From Aliamphritea hakodatensis (GTDB lineage Bacteria; Pseudomonadota; Gammaproteobacteria; Pseudomonadales; Balneatricaceae): DNA of 64,000 bases. This document shows, one piece after another, positions 9,335 through 18,472 of the stretch. Each line of letters starts with the position of its first letter. The first letter of the stretch is position 1. Location: NCBI RefSeq assembly GCF_024347195.1, contig NZ_AP025281.1:5022001-5086000 (forward strand), in the 5' to 3' direction. A model generated the notes under the pieces. The model was not told the DNA's origin and did not search any database. It was given only the letters and a program-made list of their open reading frames with translations. A program made the translations under genes and the position numbers.

Positions 9335-9426
9335 ATTTCTCCTATTTATTTTTATTGTCGGATGTATTTCAGGTTTCAGGCTTACTCCGAATCTGACCGG
9401 TACCGTTATACCGGCCAGCCACCGGT

Positions 9427-11070
9427 TTATTTGCGGTAAACAACCTCCCCGTTGGAAACGGTCATGTAGATTTCCTGCTGGCTTATATCAGCAACCGGCA
9501 CACTCAGGAAAGCCGCGTCGATAATGGCCAGATCCGCCAGTTTGCCCACTTCCAGCGAGCCCTTGCGGGTTTCGTGATAGACCGAATAGGCAGCATTCCA
9601 GGTATAAGAACGGATCGCTTCCAGCACAGAAATACGCTGACCTTCGCCCATATCCCGGCCGGTCAGGCTGAGGCGGTTAACCGCGGCACTGATGGCATCA
9701 AAAGGCTTATAGGACTGTACAAAGGCATCGGTGCTGATCACCGCCGGTACGCCGTCATCCAGCATGTCCCGCAGCGGGCAGAAACGCTTCGCCCGGCGCT
9801 CGCCATAGATACTGGTCAGATCATCACCGGTTTCATGCACCTGACCCGGCTGAGTCACGGGAATCACCCCAAGGCGCTTAATCCGGGCCACCTGTTCACG
9901 GGTCGGCCCGTGGCAGTGTTCGATACGGTGGCGGGCATTGCTGCGGGGAAAGCGCCGCTGGGCTTCTTCAACCGCATCCAGCACGATGTCCATGGCCATA
10001 TCACCCTGGGTATGCACGCCAAACTGCATGCCCCGGCTGTGGGTATCAATGAGGGCTTCTTTGAAGGCTTCGATGTCCGGCCAGTAGGTATATCCGCGGC
10101 CCGCGCTTTTATTGCATTTGCAGCCATGGTCGGTTTGCGGCTCATCGGCATAGAACAGTGCGGTGCCGCCGATCAGTGCACCGTCACAGTAGTATTTCAT
10201 GGGCCCGATGGAGAGCAGGTCATTGCCGATATGGTCCGTAATGCCCAGCTCATTAATGGCATTCTGATGGTTCGACAGGTACATACAGGTGGTTTTGATG
10301 GTCAGCTTACCCTGCTGACGGGCGGCCATATAACCTGGCATTTCCCGGGTGGTCACCTGAGGGTCAACTACCGATGTAATCCCGACTTTCAGATAGGCCT
10401 TGCAGGCACGGTCAATGTCATCCACCAGCTCTTCCAGCGGCAGATCATAGCCGATATCCGGGCCATGATGGCCCACATCCACACTGGTGGGAATCACCAG
10501 TTGCTGGGCGCTGTCATAAGCATAACCGGTGATGCGGCCCTGCTCATCCCGGACAAACATGCCCCCGGCCGGATCAGGCGTGTCATCGGTGACCCCTGCC
10601 ATTTCCAGCGCCAGACTGTTGACCAGTACGTTATGTCCGCTGACATGAACAATGCATACCGGATGATCCGGGGAAATGTCATCCAGATCCCAGCGGGTAG
10701 GTTGCTGGCCACCGGCAAATTTCTCGTAGTTCATGCCCCAGCCGCGAATCCACTTACCCGGGGCGCTGTTTTCTGCCGCTTCACGTACCGCATTACGCAG
10801 GTCTTCAATGGAAGCCACCGCCGGATAACCGAAGTCGACTGTGGCGAATGCGGCCCCCTGATGGGTCAGATGGTTGTGGGCGTCGATGAAGCCCGGTATC
10901 AGAGTCCGGCCCTGTAAATCGATCACCTCATGGTCGCCTGCCCGGGCCAGTATTTCAGCATCGCTGCCGACCGCAGTAATGTGCTTTCCCGTTACCAGCA
11001 GCGCGGAACAGATCCGGTCCTGAGCATCAACGGTGATGACTTCACCGTTAATAAAAGCATAGTTGGCCAT
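9427..11070 (-). CDS. Amidohydrolase, YtcJ-like (amidohydrolase family 3)
   Basis: 547-residue metal-dependent hydrolase. The N-terminal beta-sandwich is followed by the metal site IPGFIDAHNHL (HxH), a central region with GVHTQGDMAMD and RIEHCHG, and a late STDAF motif. All are typical of this TIM-barrel superfamily acting on amide or carbamate bonds. A GTG opens the frame at 11076, but the ATG at 11070 with GAGG five bases upstream is preferred. No signal peptide is seen, so it is cytoplasmic. With the downstream BCCT transporter and the divergent LysR gene it forms a plausible uptake-and-cleavage unit for an N-containing compound such as a betaine derivative (inference). Confidence 0.85.
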   Translation of the reverse strand: MANYAFINGEVITVDAQDRICSALLVTGKHITAVGSDAEILARAGDHEVIDLQGRTLIPGFIDAHNHLTHQGAAFATVDFGYPAVASIEDLRNAVREAAENSAPGKWIRGWGMNYEKFAGGQQPTRWDLDDISPDHPVCIVHVSGHNVLVNSLALEMAGVTDDTPDPAGGMFVRDEQGRITGYAYDSAQQLVIPTSVDVGHHGPDIGYDLPLEELVDDIDRACKAYLKVGITSVVDPQVTTREMPGYMAARQQGKLTIKTTCMYLSNHQNAINELGITDHIGNDLLSIGPMKYYCDGALIGGTALFYADEPQTDHGCKCNKSAGRGYTYWPDIEAFKEALIDTHSRGMQFGVHTQGDMAMDIVLDAVEEAQRRFPRSNARHRIEHCHGPTREQVARIKRLGVIPVTQPGQVHETGDDLTSIYGERRAKRFCPLRDMLDDGVPAVISTDAFVQSYKPFDAISAAVNRLSLTGRDMGEGQRISVLEAIRSYTWNAAYSVYHETRKGSLEVGKLADLAIIDAAFLSVPVADISQQEIYMTVSNGEVVYRK

Positions 11071-11192
11071 ATGCACCTCGAATTATTGTTATTTGTAGCC
11101 ATCGGATTTCGCCACCCTGTACTGTGCGGAAATCCTCTGATTAACCAGTCTATGGAAGGCTTTAGTTCGGTAAAATCATCAATAACAGAAAA

Positions 11193-11216
11193 TTACTTTG
11201 GGAATATCTGAAGTAA
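11193..11216. promoter_or_regulatory. Inverted repeat in the amidohydrolase-lysR intergenic region
   Basis: TTACTT (11193-11198) and AAGTAA (11211-11216) form a perfect 6-bp inverted repeat separated by 12 bases. This agrees with the dyad form of LysR-type operator sites in the divergent gap 11071-11422. The rest of that gap shows no gene. The open frame that continues upstream of the lysR start has no plausible protein content. Confidence 0.4.
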
Positions 11217-11422
11217 TGCAATGGGCAGCGCCTCTCCCGACGGTCAGGGTTTGCCACCGTTATCAAGGGGTTAAGGCCACAGCAACGGAAGCTCTGGCGC
11301 CTGTGAATAGCAAACAGACAGCCGCCAGCGCCGTTGGGTTGAAAATTTTTCTGCTTGTACTCTTTCCTGCGCCCTATCAAGATGAATGGCGCATCCTCAT
11401 AAAAATAACAACGGAACCGCCT

Positions 11423-12352
11423 ATGCCCTTACACCACAACAGCGATTATTCCATCGGCAAAACCAGCAGCATTGATATCCGTCTGCTGAGCATTTTTGTC
11501 ACCGTGGTGGAAAGCGGCGGTTTTACCCAGGCACAGGAACCGCTGAACATCGCTCTGTCCAGCATCAGCACCTATATTCAGGATCTGGAAACCCGGCTGG
11601 GCATCAAACTGTGCAACCGGGGCCGGGGGGGATTTTCCCTGACGGAAAACGGTCAGGTGGTATATACCGAAGCCTGTAAACTGTTTGCCAGTGTGGATCA
11701 GTTCAATGCCAATGTTGCCAGCCTTAACGGCAAGCTGACCGGGGAATTGAAAATCGGCATCCTGGATAATTCCACCATGTCACCGAATACCCGGGTACAG
11801 GATGTTATCCACCGCTTTGCCGCCCAGCATCCGGATGTGCATATCATCATTAAAGTACTGTCGTCCGACGAAATAGAAGATGAACTCAGCGCTGGCACCC
11901 TGCATCTGGGCATCGGGCTTTTCAGCGATGCGGGTAAGCATTTACGGGTCATTCACCGTTTTCCGATCAGCGTGGATCTGTTCTGTGGCGACCAGAGCCC
12001 ACTATTTACTGAAGACAACATTGATGTGGAAGCCATACAGGCAGCAGGCTACGCCAAGGGTTGTTATGCTCCGGACATCAAGTCACCGCTGGCCCAGTCC
12101 CTGCCTCCGGCGACTGCATCTTCTTATCTGTCGGAAGGGCTGGCATTTCTGATTTTATCCGGCCGCTATATCGGTTTCCTCCCCCGCCGGTATGCGGCAA
12201 ACTGGGTCAGCAATAAGGAAATGCGTACCCTGCCGCAGGATTTATTCAGCCATGAAGTGCAGCTGGCACTGGTCGTCCGTAAGGGTGAACATGTGGGGCC
12301 GGTCTTGCATACCTTTCTGGAAAGCTTCGCAGCCTTTACCGCCAGTGACTGA
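11423..12352 (+). CDS. LysR-family transcriptional regulator
   Basis: 309 residues. The N-terminal winged HTH (about 15-75) contains LLSIFVTVVESGGFTQAQ and SISTYIQDLETRLGIKLCNRGRGGFSLTENG; an effector-binding periplasmic-protein-like domain follows. The frame is open back to 11198, but the ATG at 11423, preceded by a weak GGAA, starts at the expected distance from the HTH. It is divergent from the amidohydrolase-BCCT pair, the usual layout for a LysR activator of a catabolic operon, and the inducer is presumably the transported or hydrolysed compound. Confidence 0.88.
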   Translation: MPLHHNSDYSIGKTSSIDIRLLSIFVTVVESGGFTQAQEPLNIALSSISTYIQDLETRLGIKLCNRGRGGFSLTENGQVVYTEACKLFASVDQFNANVASLNGKLTGELKIGILDNSTMSPNTRVQDVIHRFAAQHPDVHIIIKVLSSDEIEDELSAGTLHLGIGLFSDAGKHLRVIHRFPISVDLFCGDQSPLFTEDNIDVEAIQAAGYAKGCYAPDIKSPLAQSLPPATASSYLSEGLAFLILSGRYIGFLPRRYAANWVSNKEMRTLPQDLFSHEVQLALVVRKGEHVGPVLHTFLESFAAFTASD

Positions 12353-12572
12353 TCGGTACTGAACACATCCACCCCCTCCCCAAAGTGAGGAGTCTATCTG
12401 CGACAAAGCCCGTCGTACTCCTACAAATCGCGACATTTAATGGCATACTCGGTCGACTTAAGAATAATAAAGTGCGGCCCGACGGAGCGATATGGCCAGC
12501 GCAGGCTCTCGGGTTGTTTGGAATTGTAGCGGACACAATCATCTTCCGAACCACCAAACTGGAAGATGTACA

Positions 12573-14435
12573 ATGCTTAAAAACCTATCTCTGAGGGCAA
12601 AGCTTGGCTCTGTCCTGATACTCACACTGCTCAGCTGTGCCGCCCTGGCATATGCTGCCCTGACCTCTATTAATCAGGTTTCCAGCAGTGCCGGACAAAC
12701 CATTCAGGTGAATACCCAGCTGGCTCAGTTACAGGAACTGCGTTTAGGGCTGTTCGAATTTGAACGGGCCGACAGCCATGATCTGGCCGCGGTTGATGCC
12801 CTGGTACTTAACCAGCGTGAGCAAATTGCGTCACTCAGCGCGCTGGCCACTGAAGATTCTCTGGCAACTGATGCTCAGGCACTGGAAGCCAACTACAACC
12901 TGTACATTGATAATCTGCGTAAACTGGCACAGTTAAATCAGACCCTGGGTCTGAGCGACGAGGAAGGTTTACGTCAGGCGGTCAACGTTGTCGGTGATGA
13001 GCTGACCACTAAGGTACTGGGTGCTCTGAAGCCTATTCAGCGGGATACCACCATCCTGGTGAACATCTACTTTGAACAGTACAGGGCTTCGCAACACGAT
13101 GAAATCCGTGAACTGTTCAGCAAATTCAAAGCCGCTGCCGACGACATTAACCTGTATGACTTCTATCAGGAAAGTTTTGAAGCCTACGTTGCCAGTTTTG
13201 ATCAGGCAGATGCTGTGGTCACCAACATCCGTAACACCCGTCAGGCTGCCGACGAACAGCTGGGGAATATCCGCACCAATGTTCAGAACCTGATTCAGCA
13301 AATGAAATCCACCGTGCTGCAAAAGGTGGAAGCGGATATGCAGAGCACCATCAGCGACGCCCGTCTCATGGTGACCGGTGGCGGCCTGCTACTGGCAGCC
13401 ATTCTGTTTGTGCTGATCTTCAATATTGCCCGTACCATTACCGCATCGATGAGCAGCATCATCGACTGTCTGGAAGGGATAGGTGCCGGTAACCTGAGCC
13501 TGCGTCTGCCGATTAACGAAAAGCGTAACGACGAATTTGACCGTACCGCCAGTGCCGTTAACCATATGGCTGACGAACTGGAAGGCATCGTCGGACAGGT
13601 GAAAAACACCAGCCTGGAGCTGACCAATGCCGCCGGCGTACTGCACACGTCCATTGAGCAGGTCAGCCAGACCACCGATCAGGTCACCGGACAGACCACC
13701 ACGGTCGCGTCTGCCACCGAGGAAATGAGTGCCACTCTGCAGGATCTGACCAACACCACCAATGATGCGGATTCCATGGCACGGCAGTCTTTCGAAACCG
13801 CCGTTGAAGGTTCCAAGGTGATCGACCGGGCGGTGAATTCATTCACCGAAACCGCCACCCTGTTCTCTCAGGTCGATCAGGAAATTCAGGAACTGAACCA
13901 GCATTCTTCCAAGGTCGACAGCATCACTGACATGATCAGTGATATTGCCAACCAGACCGGTCTGCTGGCACTGAACGCTGCCATTGAGGCCGCCCGTGCC
14001 GGTGAACAGGGCCGGGGCTTTGCCGTGGTAGCGGATGAAGTCCGTACCCTGGCGGAGAAAACCGTCCATGCAACCGCCGACATAACCTCCATTGTCGACA
14101 GCATGGCCACGCTGACCCGCTCGCTGATCAAGAGCATGGAAAGCGCCCGCGAATGTATCAGTGTCGGCCAGGGTCACAGTGAAGAAGCGCTGGCAGTGGT
14201 CAGTGCTATCAACGACGGCATTCAGGGTGTGACCGACCGTAACCATCAGGTCGCGGTCGGCATTGAGGAAATGGCCCGGGTTACCCAGGAAATTTCCGCC
14301 AATATGGAAGAAATTGCCGGTGCCATGGTAGAAAGTAATCAGTACACCTCGGATATCCGTGATCAGAGTGTTCAGGTATCCAGCCGTGGCCAGGAACTGG
14401 TTGAATCGGCTGAATGCTTCCAGGTACAGGCGTAG
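12573..14435 (+). CDS. Methyl-accepting chemotaxis protein
   Basis: 620 residues. TM1 is at about 12-32, followed by a mostly helical periplasmic sensor of about 230 residues, TM2 near 263-285, HAMP and a long signalling coiled coil. The conserved hairpin tip NQTGLLALNAAIEAARAGEQ begins near residue 459. GGAAG precedes the ATG at 12573. No CheR/CheB docking pentapeptide is seen at the C terminus. The helical-bundle sensor suggests a small-molecule ligand but does not identify it. It is convergent with a second receptor and shares a terminator with it. Confidence 0.93.
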   Translation: MLKNLSLRAKLGSVLILTLLSCAALAYAALTSINQVSSSAGQTIQVNTQLAQLQELRLGLFEFERADSHDLAAVDALVLNQREQIASLSALATEDSLATDAQALEANYNLYIDNLRKLAQLNQTLGLSDEEGLRQAVNVVGDELTTKVLGALKPIQRDTTILVNIYFEQYRASQHDEIRELFSKFKAAADDINLYDFYQESFEAYVASFDQADAVVTNIRNTRQAADEQLGNIRTNVQNLIQQMKSTVLQKVEADMQSTISDARLMVTGGGLLLAAILFVLIFNIARTITASMSSIIDCLEGIGAGNLSLRLPINEKRNDEFDRTASAVNHMADELEGIVGQVKNTSLELTNAAGVLHTSIEQVSQTTDQVTGQTTTVASATEEMSATLQDLTNTTNDADSMARQSFETAVEGSKVIDRAVNSFTETATLFSQVDQEIQELNQHSSKVDSITDMISDIANQTGLLALNAAIEAARAGEQGRGFAVVADEVRTLAEKTVHATADITSIVDSMATLTRSLIKSMESARECISVGQGHSEEALAVVSAINDGIQGVTDRNHQVAVGIEEMARVTQEISANMEEIAGAMVESNQYTSDIRDQSVQVSSRGQELVESAECFQVQA

Positions 14436-14445
14436 ATGACTGAAC

Positions 14446-14472
14446 CGGCTCCCCGCGGATACCGGGGAGCCG
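14446..14472. terminator. Bidirectional terminator between two convergent receptors
   Basis: A 10-bp perfect GC-rich stem CGGCTCCCCG (14446-14455) / CGGGGAGCCG (14463-14472) with a 7-base loop sits in the 39-base gap between the two stop codons. The T-tract is poor, so it may act mainly as an mRNA 3' end stabiliser. Confidence 0.7.
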
Positions 14473-14474
14473 CG

Positions 14475-16472
14475 TTATTCCGCTACACGGAACTGCCCGA
14501 CCAGAGCCTGTTGCTGCTGCGCCAGTGTAATGGCGGTGTTACTTTCTGCGGCAATTGATACCGCATCCTCACTGCACACCCGGGACACCCGGGCAATCTG
14601 CTCAACACTGCCGGAGATCTCATCACAGGTATAGGTTTGCTGCTCTGCGGCGGTGGCGATCTGTTCACTCATTTCACGAATGGCGATGAATTGCTGCAGC
14701 ATACGGGTCAGATCGTCCCCGCTGCGTTCAATGCTGTCCACCCCGGCCTGCACCTGTTCAGAACTGGTCGCCATAATCGCCACTGACCGAAGTGCTTCAG
14801 CCTGCAGTTTTTCAATGATCTGTTTGGTATCAAGTGTGGCTTTCTGCGTACTGGCCGCCAGATTACGCACTTCATCGGCGACCACCGAAAATCCGCGCCC
14901 CTGCTCGCCCGCCCGCGCCGCTTCAATCGCAGCATTCAGCGCCAAAAGGTTGGTCTGCTCGGCAATGCCGTTTATCACATCCAGTATCTGCCCGATCGCA
15001 TCTGAATGGCTGTGCAGCGCATTCACCACCCCGGTTGCATCACGGATATTGCCCGCCAAATCCTGTACCAACACAATGTTCTTCTGCATCGACTGATGAT
15101 TCAGCTGTGCCTGCTGTTCAATATCTGTCACCGCCCGCTGCGCCAGTTCAGCGCTTCTGGCGACCTCCTGAACACAGCTGACCATTTCATGCATTGAGGT
15201 TACAACGGTGGTGGTCTGGTCATTCTGCTGCTGCATGCTGTCGCGGGTTTGCGCACTGTGGTCGGCGGTGCTGCCAATTGACCGGGTGACCTGCTCGGCA
15301 CTCTGATGAATCTCGACAATGGTCGCCGACAAACGGGCTGCCAACTGATTAATCCAGCCCCCTAACTGACCAAACTCATCATCTTTGAGGCCATTGATAC
15401 GCTGGCGCATATCACCGGCTGCCATGGCCTGCAGCATATCCATCAGGCGCTGTAGTGGCCGGCGAATACTGCGGTATACCGATACTCCGATAATCACTGC
15501 GACCAACAGAGAGACCGCACTCAGGATGATATTCATACGCTGAACCAGAGTGGTGGTATCCGCCGCCTGCTGCTGAGTCACCCGGGAGAGCTTATCAACC
15601 CCGGCCATCAGTTGGTTAATGCTGTCTGTCGCCCGGTTAATCGCTGTTGTTAAGGTCACCAGCGTCGCAGCAATCTTTTGCTGGCGCTGCAATTGCTGTT
15701 GCGCAGTGGCCAGTACGCCGGCGTCCCCCTGCAATACATCACGCAGTTGCGCGAGCCGCCCGGCAAACTGAGCGGCAGTCCCGGCATTAACCGTGGCGAA
15801 GCGTTCCGTTTCATAATCCATGGCATCCATATCACCCACAACCAGCTGCAATGCCTGCGCCAGTTCCTCCGCGCCGGTAATGTCCCGCAGCGCTCCCAGG
15901 GTTTCGGTTACCGTCGCCAACTGGGCTGCCAGCGTGCCGGCGGTGCTGATTTCGTCTGCATCACTGCCATAGGCGGCGATGTCCTGCAGCTCAGTCCGAA
16001 AAGCGGATAATAATTCACGCAGCCCTTCCAGCCTGATCAGAAAACCCGGTGCAATGGCCGAGTGTGCCCGGTGGGTCGAGAGAATCGCTTCACTGTCCGC
16101 CAAAAAGGCATCTGCAGCGTCGCGGGATTCAGCCAGTAACCGGGCGGCTTCATGATGTCCGTCAGCCAATTCCAGCAATACATCATATTCTTGCTGATAC
16201 ACCGTTATCTGAGTGCTCATTTGAGCCTGTAACTGATCCTGTTCCGGCAGTTCCCGGGTCGCCAGAAACTGCATCAGGGTTTTATTCACTGACAGCAGTG
16301 AAACGCCCATAGATCCGCTGTGCAACAGGAGCGGTGCGGTCTGTTCACCGGACAGGGTCATCTGCTGATTGAGTTGCCGGACACCGAGAAAAGAGCTGGC
16401 GCTCATGACCAGCATGAGAATGGTCAGAATGCTAAAGCCAGTCACAATGCGCTGATTGATGGTGATCTTCAT
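14475..16472 (-). CDS. Methyl-accepting chemotaxis protein with long periplasmic sensor
   Basis: 665 residues. TM1 is at about 9-30, followed by a helical periplasmic region of about 280 residues, TM2 near 312-335, HAMP and a signalling domain whose tip contains AEQTNLLALNAAIEAARAGE near residue 500. GGAGAG lies upstream of the ATG. No C-terminal methyltransferase-docking pentapeptide is present. The extended helical sensor is compatible with a helical-bimodular (HBM) type domain. Its ligand is unknown. The 233-base gap upstream (16473-16705) holds only the palindrome listed separately. Confidence 0.92.
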   Translation of the reverse strand: MKITINQRIVTGFSILTILMLVMSASSFLGVRQLNQQMTLSGEQTAPLLLHSGSMGVSLLSVNKTLMQFLATRELPEQDQLQAQMSTQITVYQQEYDVLLELADGHHEAARLLAESRDAADAFLADSEAILSTHRAHSAIAPGFLIRLEGLRELLSAFRTELQDIAAYGSDADEISTAGTLAAQLATVTETLGALRDITGAEELAQALQLVVGDMDAMDYETERFATVNAGTAAQFAGRLAQLRDVLQGDAGVLATAQQQLQRQQKIAATLVTLTTAINRATDSINQLMAGVDKLSRVTQQQAADTTTLVQRMNIILSAVSLLVAVIIGVSVYRSIRRPLQRLMDMLQAMAAGDMRQRINGLKDDEFGQLGGWINQLAARLSATIVEIHQSAEQVTRSIGSTADHSAQTRDSMQQQNDQTTTVVTSMHEMVSCVQEVARSAELAQRAVTDIEQQAQLNHQSMQKNIVLVQDLAGNIRDATGVVNALHSHSDAIGQILDVINGIAEQTNLLALNAAIEAARAGEQGRGFSVVADEVRNLAASTQKATLDTKQIIEKLQAEALRSVAIMATSSEQVQAGVDSIERSGDDLTRMLQQFIAIREMSEQIATAAEQQTYTCDEISGSVEQIARVSRVCSEDAVSIAAESNTAITLAQQQQALVGQFRVAE

Positions 16473-16640
16473 CGTTACTCTCCGGCAGGGTTATATCTGC
16501 ATCTGAAAACCTGAACAGGTTTTGGCTCAGTAACGGATCCCCGTCAGTCCATGTCTGTTATCGCCGGCGCACCGGCCAGAAGTCCGTTCTGTCAGTTACT
16601 GATGTGGGTGTAAGGTTAAGATCTGACCATTAAACCAAAT

Positions 16641-16663
16641 TTATTACTTACCGTAAGCAATAA
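16641..16663. repeat. 23-base near-perfect palindrome
   Basis: TTATTACTTAC (16641-16651) and GTAAGCAATAA (16653-16663) pair in 10 of 11 positions around a single central base. It lies 43 bases past the end of the hypothetical gene and 170 bases upstream of the receptor gene, both on the minus strand. It may be an operator for the receptor or a terminator-like hairpin of the upstream gene; no strong T-run supports termination. Confidence 0.45.
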
Positions 16664-16705
16664 ATTACTCAATTTGTGTAATGCTGTCTAAAACCTGAGC
16701 GGTGA

Positions 16706-17113
16706 CTATTCCGGTTGCCAGTGAGTGTCGGTCACCTGATGATCATTTTCACGCAGTAAACGCTGCAGCGTTTCGATCAGGGTATCGCCATGCTGCAGAA
16801 CATTGTGCCCTGACAACCGCTCCAGCAGGCTGCGCTGTTTGGTAATGGTCAGCTTCCACTCAATGTTGGGCCCTGTTTCAGTGCCACTGACTCCCAGATA
16901 ATAGCCCTGTTGCTGGCCGTCATGCAGCACATCCAGACGCATTTCCCAGCCCCAGTCTTCTTCGTATGATTCTTCAACCACGACACCAAAAACTGCCAGC
17001 TTAGTTGCCAGCCAGTCAGCGATGGTCTTACCGGGTGTTATCTGATTCTGTTCGCCGGGGACAAATTCTTCCCGTCCGACATCAGCATTAAACGTCATAA
17101 TATAAATCATCAT
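16706..17113 (-). CDS. Uncharacterised 135-residue protein
   Basis: Soluble, acidic, without signal peptide or membrane segment; I do not recognise the family. It contains an acidic EESYEEDWGWEMRLDV stretch and a C-terminal helix. AGGAGC lies just upstream of two adjacent ATGs. It follows the GNAT gene by 25 bases on the same strand, so the two are probably an operon. No function is proposed. Confidence 0.7.
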   Translation of the reverse strand: MMIYIMTFNADVGREEFVPGEQNQITPGKTIADWLATKLAVFGVVVEESYEEDWGWEMRLDVLHDGQQQGYYLGVSGTETGPNIEWKLTITKQRSLLERLSGHNVLQHGDTLIETLQRLLRENDHQVTDTHWQPE

Positions 17114-17138
17114 GCGCTCCTTGCTGTGTTACTGATGG

Positions 17139-17600
17139 TTAATCTTCTCTATGTTGCGCAGCATACTGCCTGATGAATACCTGCTGTGATTTGTGCGGCA
17201 GGTAACCGGCCCGCAAATAGAATCCGTGCGCCTCTTCACGGCGGGCATTCGCCCGGATCCGGATACTGCTGACCTGCGGTGCAAGCCATTCCTGTGCGGC
17301 CTGCAGCAATGCATATCCGGCACCGCTACCGCGGCAATCCTGTAATACAACCAGACTGACTATTTCCCCGACACAGCCTTCCGCCAGACGCATATCAAGA
17401 ATAGCACTGATACAGCCAATCACCCGTTCCTCACCTGTGGCATTCACCTGACAGGCCACCCACACCTCCTGCCCTCTCTCCCGCAGAAGCGGGATGTGCT
17501 CAGCCAGCTGCGATGGCGTCCAGCGGTATCCCAGTTCAGCCATTAAACCGGCAAGCGCCTTAGTATCATGGGTAATTGCCGGTCGGATAAAAATTTTCAT
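17139..17600 (-). CDS. GNAT-family N-acetyltransferase
   Basis: 153 residues with the GNAT fold. The beta4 strand region GEIVSLVVLQDCRGSGAGYALL contains the acetyl-CoA pyrophosphate-binding motif (R/Q-x-x-G-x-G/A), and ARREEAHGFYLRAGY is the typical C-terminal motif B. A GTG opens the frame at 17615, but the ATG at 17600 has AGGAG with a 5-base spacer and is preferred. It is an acetyl transferase of unknown acceptor, co-directional with the hypothetical gene that follows. Confidence 0.85.
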   Translation of the reverse strand: MKIFIRPAITHDTKALAGLMAELGYRWTPSQLAEHIPLLRERGQEVWVACQVNATGEERVIGCISAILDMRLAEGCVGEIVSLVVLQDCRGSGAGYALLQAAQEWLAPQVSSIRIRANARREEAHGFYLRAGYLPHKSQQVFIRQYAAQHRED

Positions 17601-17674
17601 ACTCACTCCTGTCACCCTCTTCTGTTACCCAAACTGTGCCGTCCGGGATGAACTGCACCAACAACTGTGGTATT

Positions 17675-17693
17675 TATAATTATTCTCATTACC
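17675..17693. promoter_or_regulatory. Possible Fur box upstream of the solute-binding protein gene
   Basis: TATAATTATTCTCATTACC agrees at 14 of 19 positions with the classical Fur box and contains the common ATTCTCATT half. It sits in the 110-base divergent gap between the GNAT gene and the binding-protein gene, 18 bases upstream of the latter's first ATG. The match was judged by eye. Confidence 0.35.
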
Positions 17694-17710
17694 CGACCTT
17701 CAGGGGAAGT

Positions 17711-18472
17711 ATGATGCGCGTTGCTGTTCCGTTGTATATTCGCTCCCTGATGCTGCTTGTCAGCCTGTTATTCAGCCCTGTCAGCCTTGCTCAGCCACCG
17801 GCAATGACAATTGCCTACGCCGAATATAAACCCTACAGTTTTACCGATAACGGACAGGTACGTGGCATCGAAGTGGACGTGCTTACCGAGGCTCTCAGCA
17901 CCCGAATGCAGATACCGCTGCAACACCGCGTACTCCCCTGGAAACGGGTACAGACCTATGTCAGAACCGGTGAAATTGATGCTTATGTTGCCGTTGCCAC
18001 CCCTGAACGGCTCAGTTACGCCAGCGCCAGCCAGGAAGCCGTCACCTTTGGCAGCGTTTCAGTGTTTATGAACACAACTGATTCCCGTCTGGAAACAGCT
18101 GAAACCCTGACGCTGGAAGAGCTCAAACCTTACCGGATCGGCATAACTGCCGGGAGTGGCTGGGCAAAACGTAATCTGAACAAACATTTTATTCAGCCGG
18201 CCTATTCAACCTCATCACTGGCCGACATGCTGAAGATGAACCGCATCGATATGATTGTCGAAAACCCGTATATCTTCAGTTACCACCTTAAGCAGTTTGC
18301 CGAGGATGACTTCACCTTCAGAGAAATTCCCGTTGCCGGTCAGCAACTCTCCTTATTGCTACTCATCAGTAAAACTTCGGCCTTCGCTGATATTCTGCCG
18401 GCATTTAATGCCACCCTCCGCGCCATGAAAGCAGACGGCACCCTTGACAGCATTCACGCCCGCTACCGTTAA
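17711..18472 (+). CDS. Periplasmic solute-binding protein, family 3 type
   Basis: About 253 residues with a Sec signal peptide cleaved near VSLAQP, then a two-lobe type-3 binding fold of the amino-acid receptor class: MTIAYAEYKPYSF start, GIEVDVLTEAL, RVLPWKRVQTYVRTGEIDAYVAVA and a C-terminal lobe with IGITAGSGWA. AGGGGA precedes two ATGs at 17711 and 17714. No permease genes are near, so it is an orphan receptor. It might serve a chemoreceptor or an unlinked ABC transporter. Its 3' end overlaps the convergent VWA gene by 4 bases, so the two stop codons share the same TTAA. Confidence 0.85.
   Translation: MMRVAVPLYIRSLMLLVSLLFSPVSLAQPPAMTIAYAEYKPYSFTDNGQVRGIEVDVLTEALSTRMQIPLQHRVLPWKRVQTYVRTGEIDAYVAVATPERLSYASASQEAVTFGSVSVFMNTTDSRLETAETLTLEELKPYRIGITAGSGWAKRNLNKHFIQPAYSTSSLADMLKMNRIDMIVENPYIFSYHLKQFAEDDFTFREIPVAGQQLSLLLLISKTSAFADILPAFNATLRAMKADGTLDSIHARYR

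Noticed and set aside
9574..10917. 447-codon open frame on the plus strand
   Set aside because: It lies exactly antisense to the amidohydrolase, has no ribosome binding site and its translation resembles no protein family; a shadow of GC-biased codons.
11198..11422. N-terminal extension of the LysR protein
   Set aside because: The extra 75 residues come from the intergenic operator region and do not fit the family; the HTH follows the ATG at 11423 at the usual distance.
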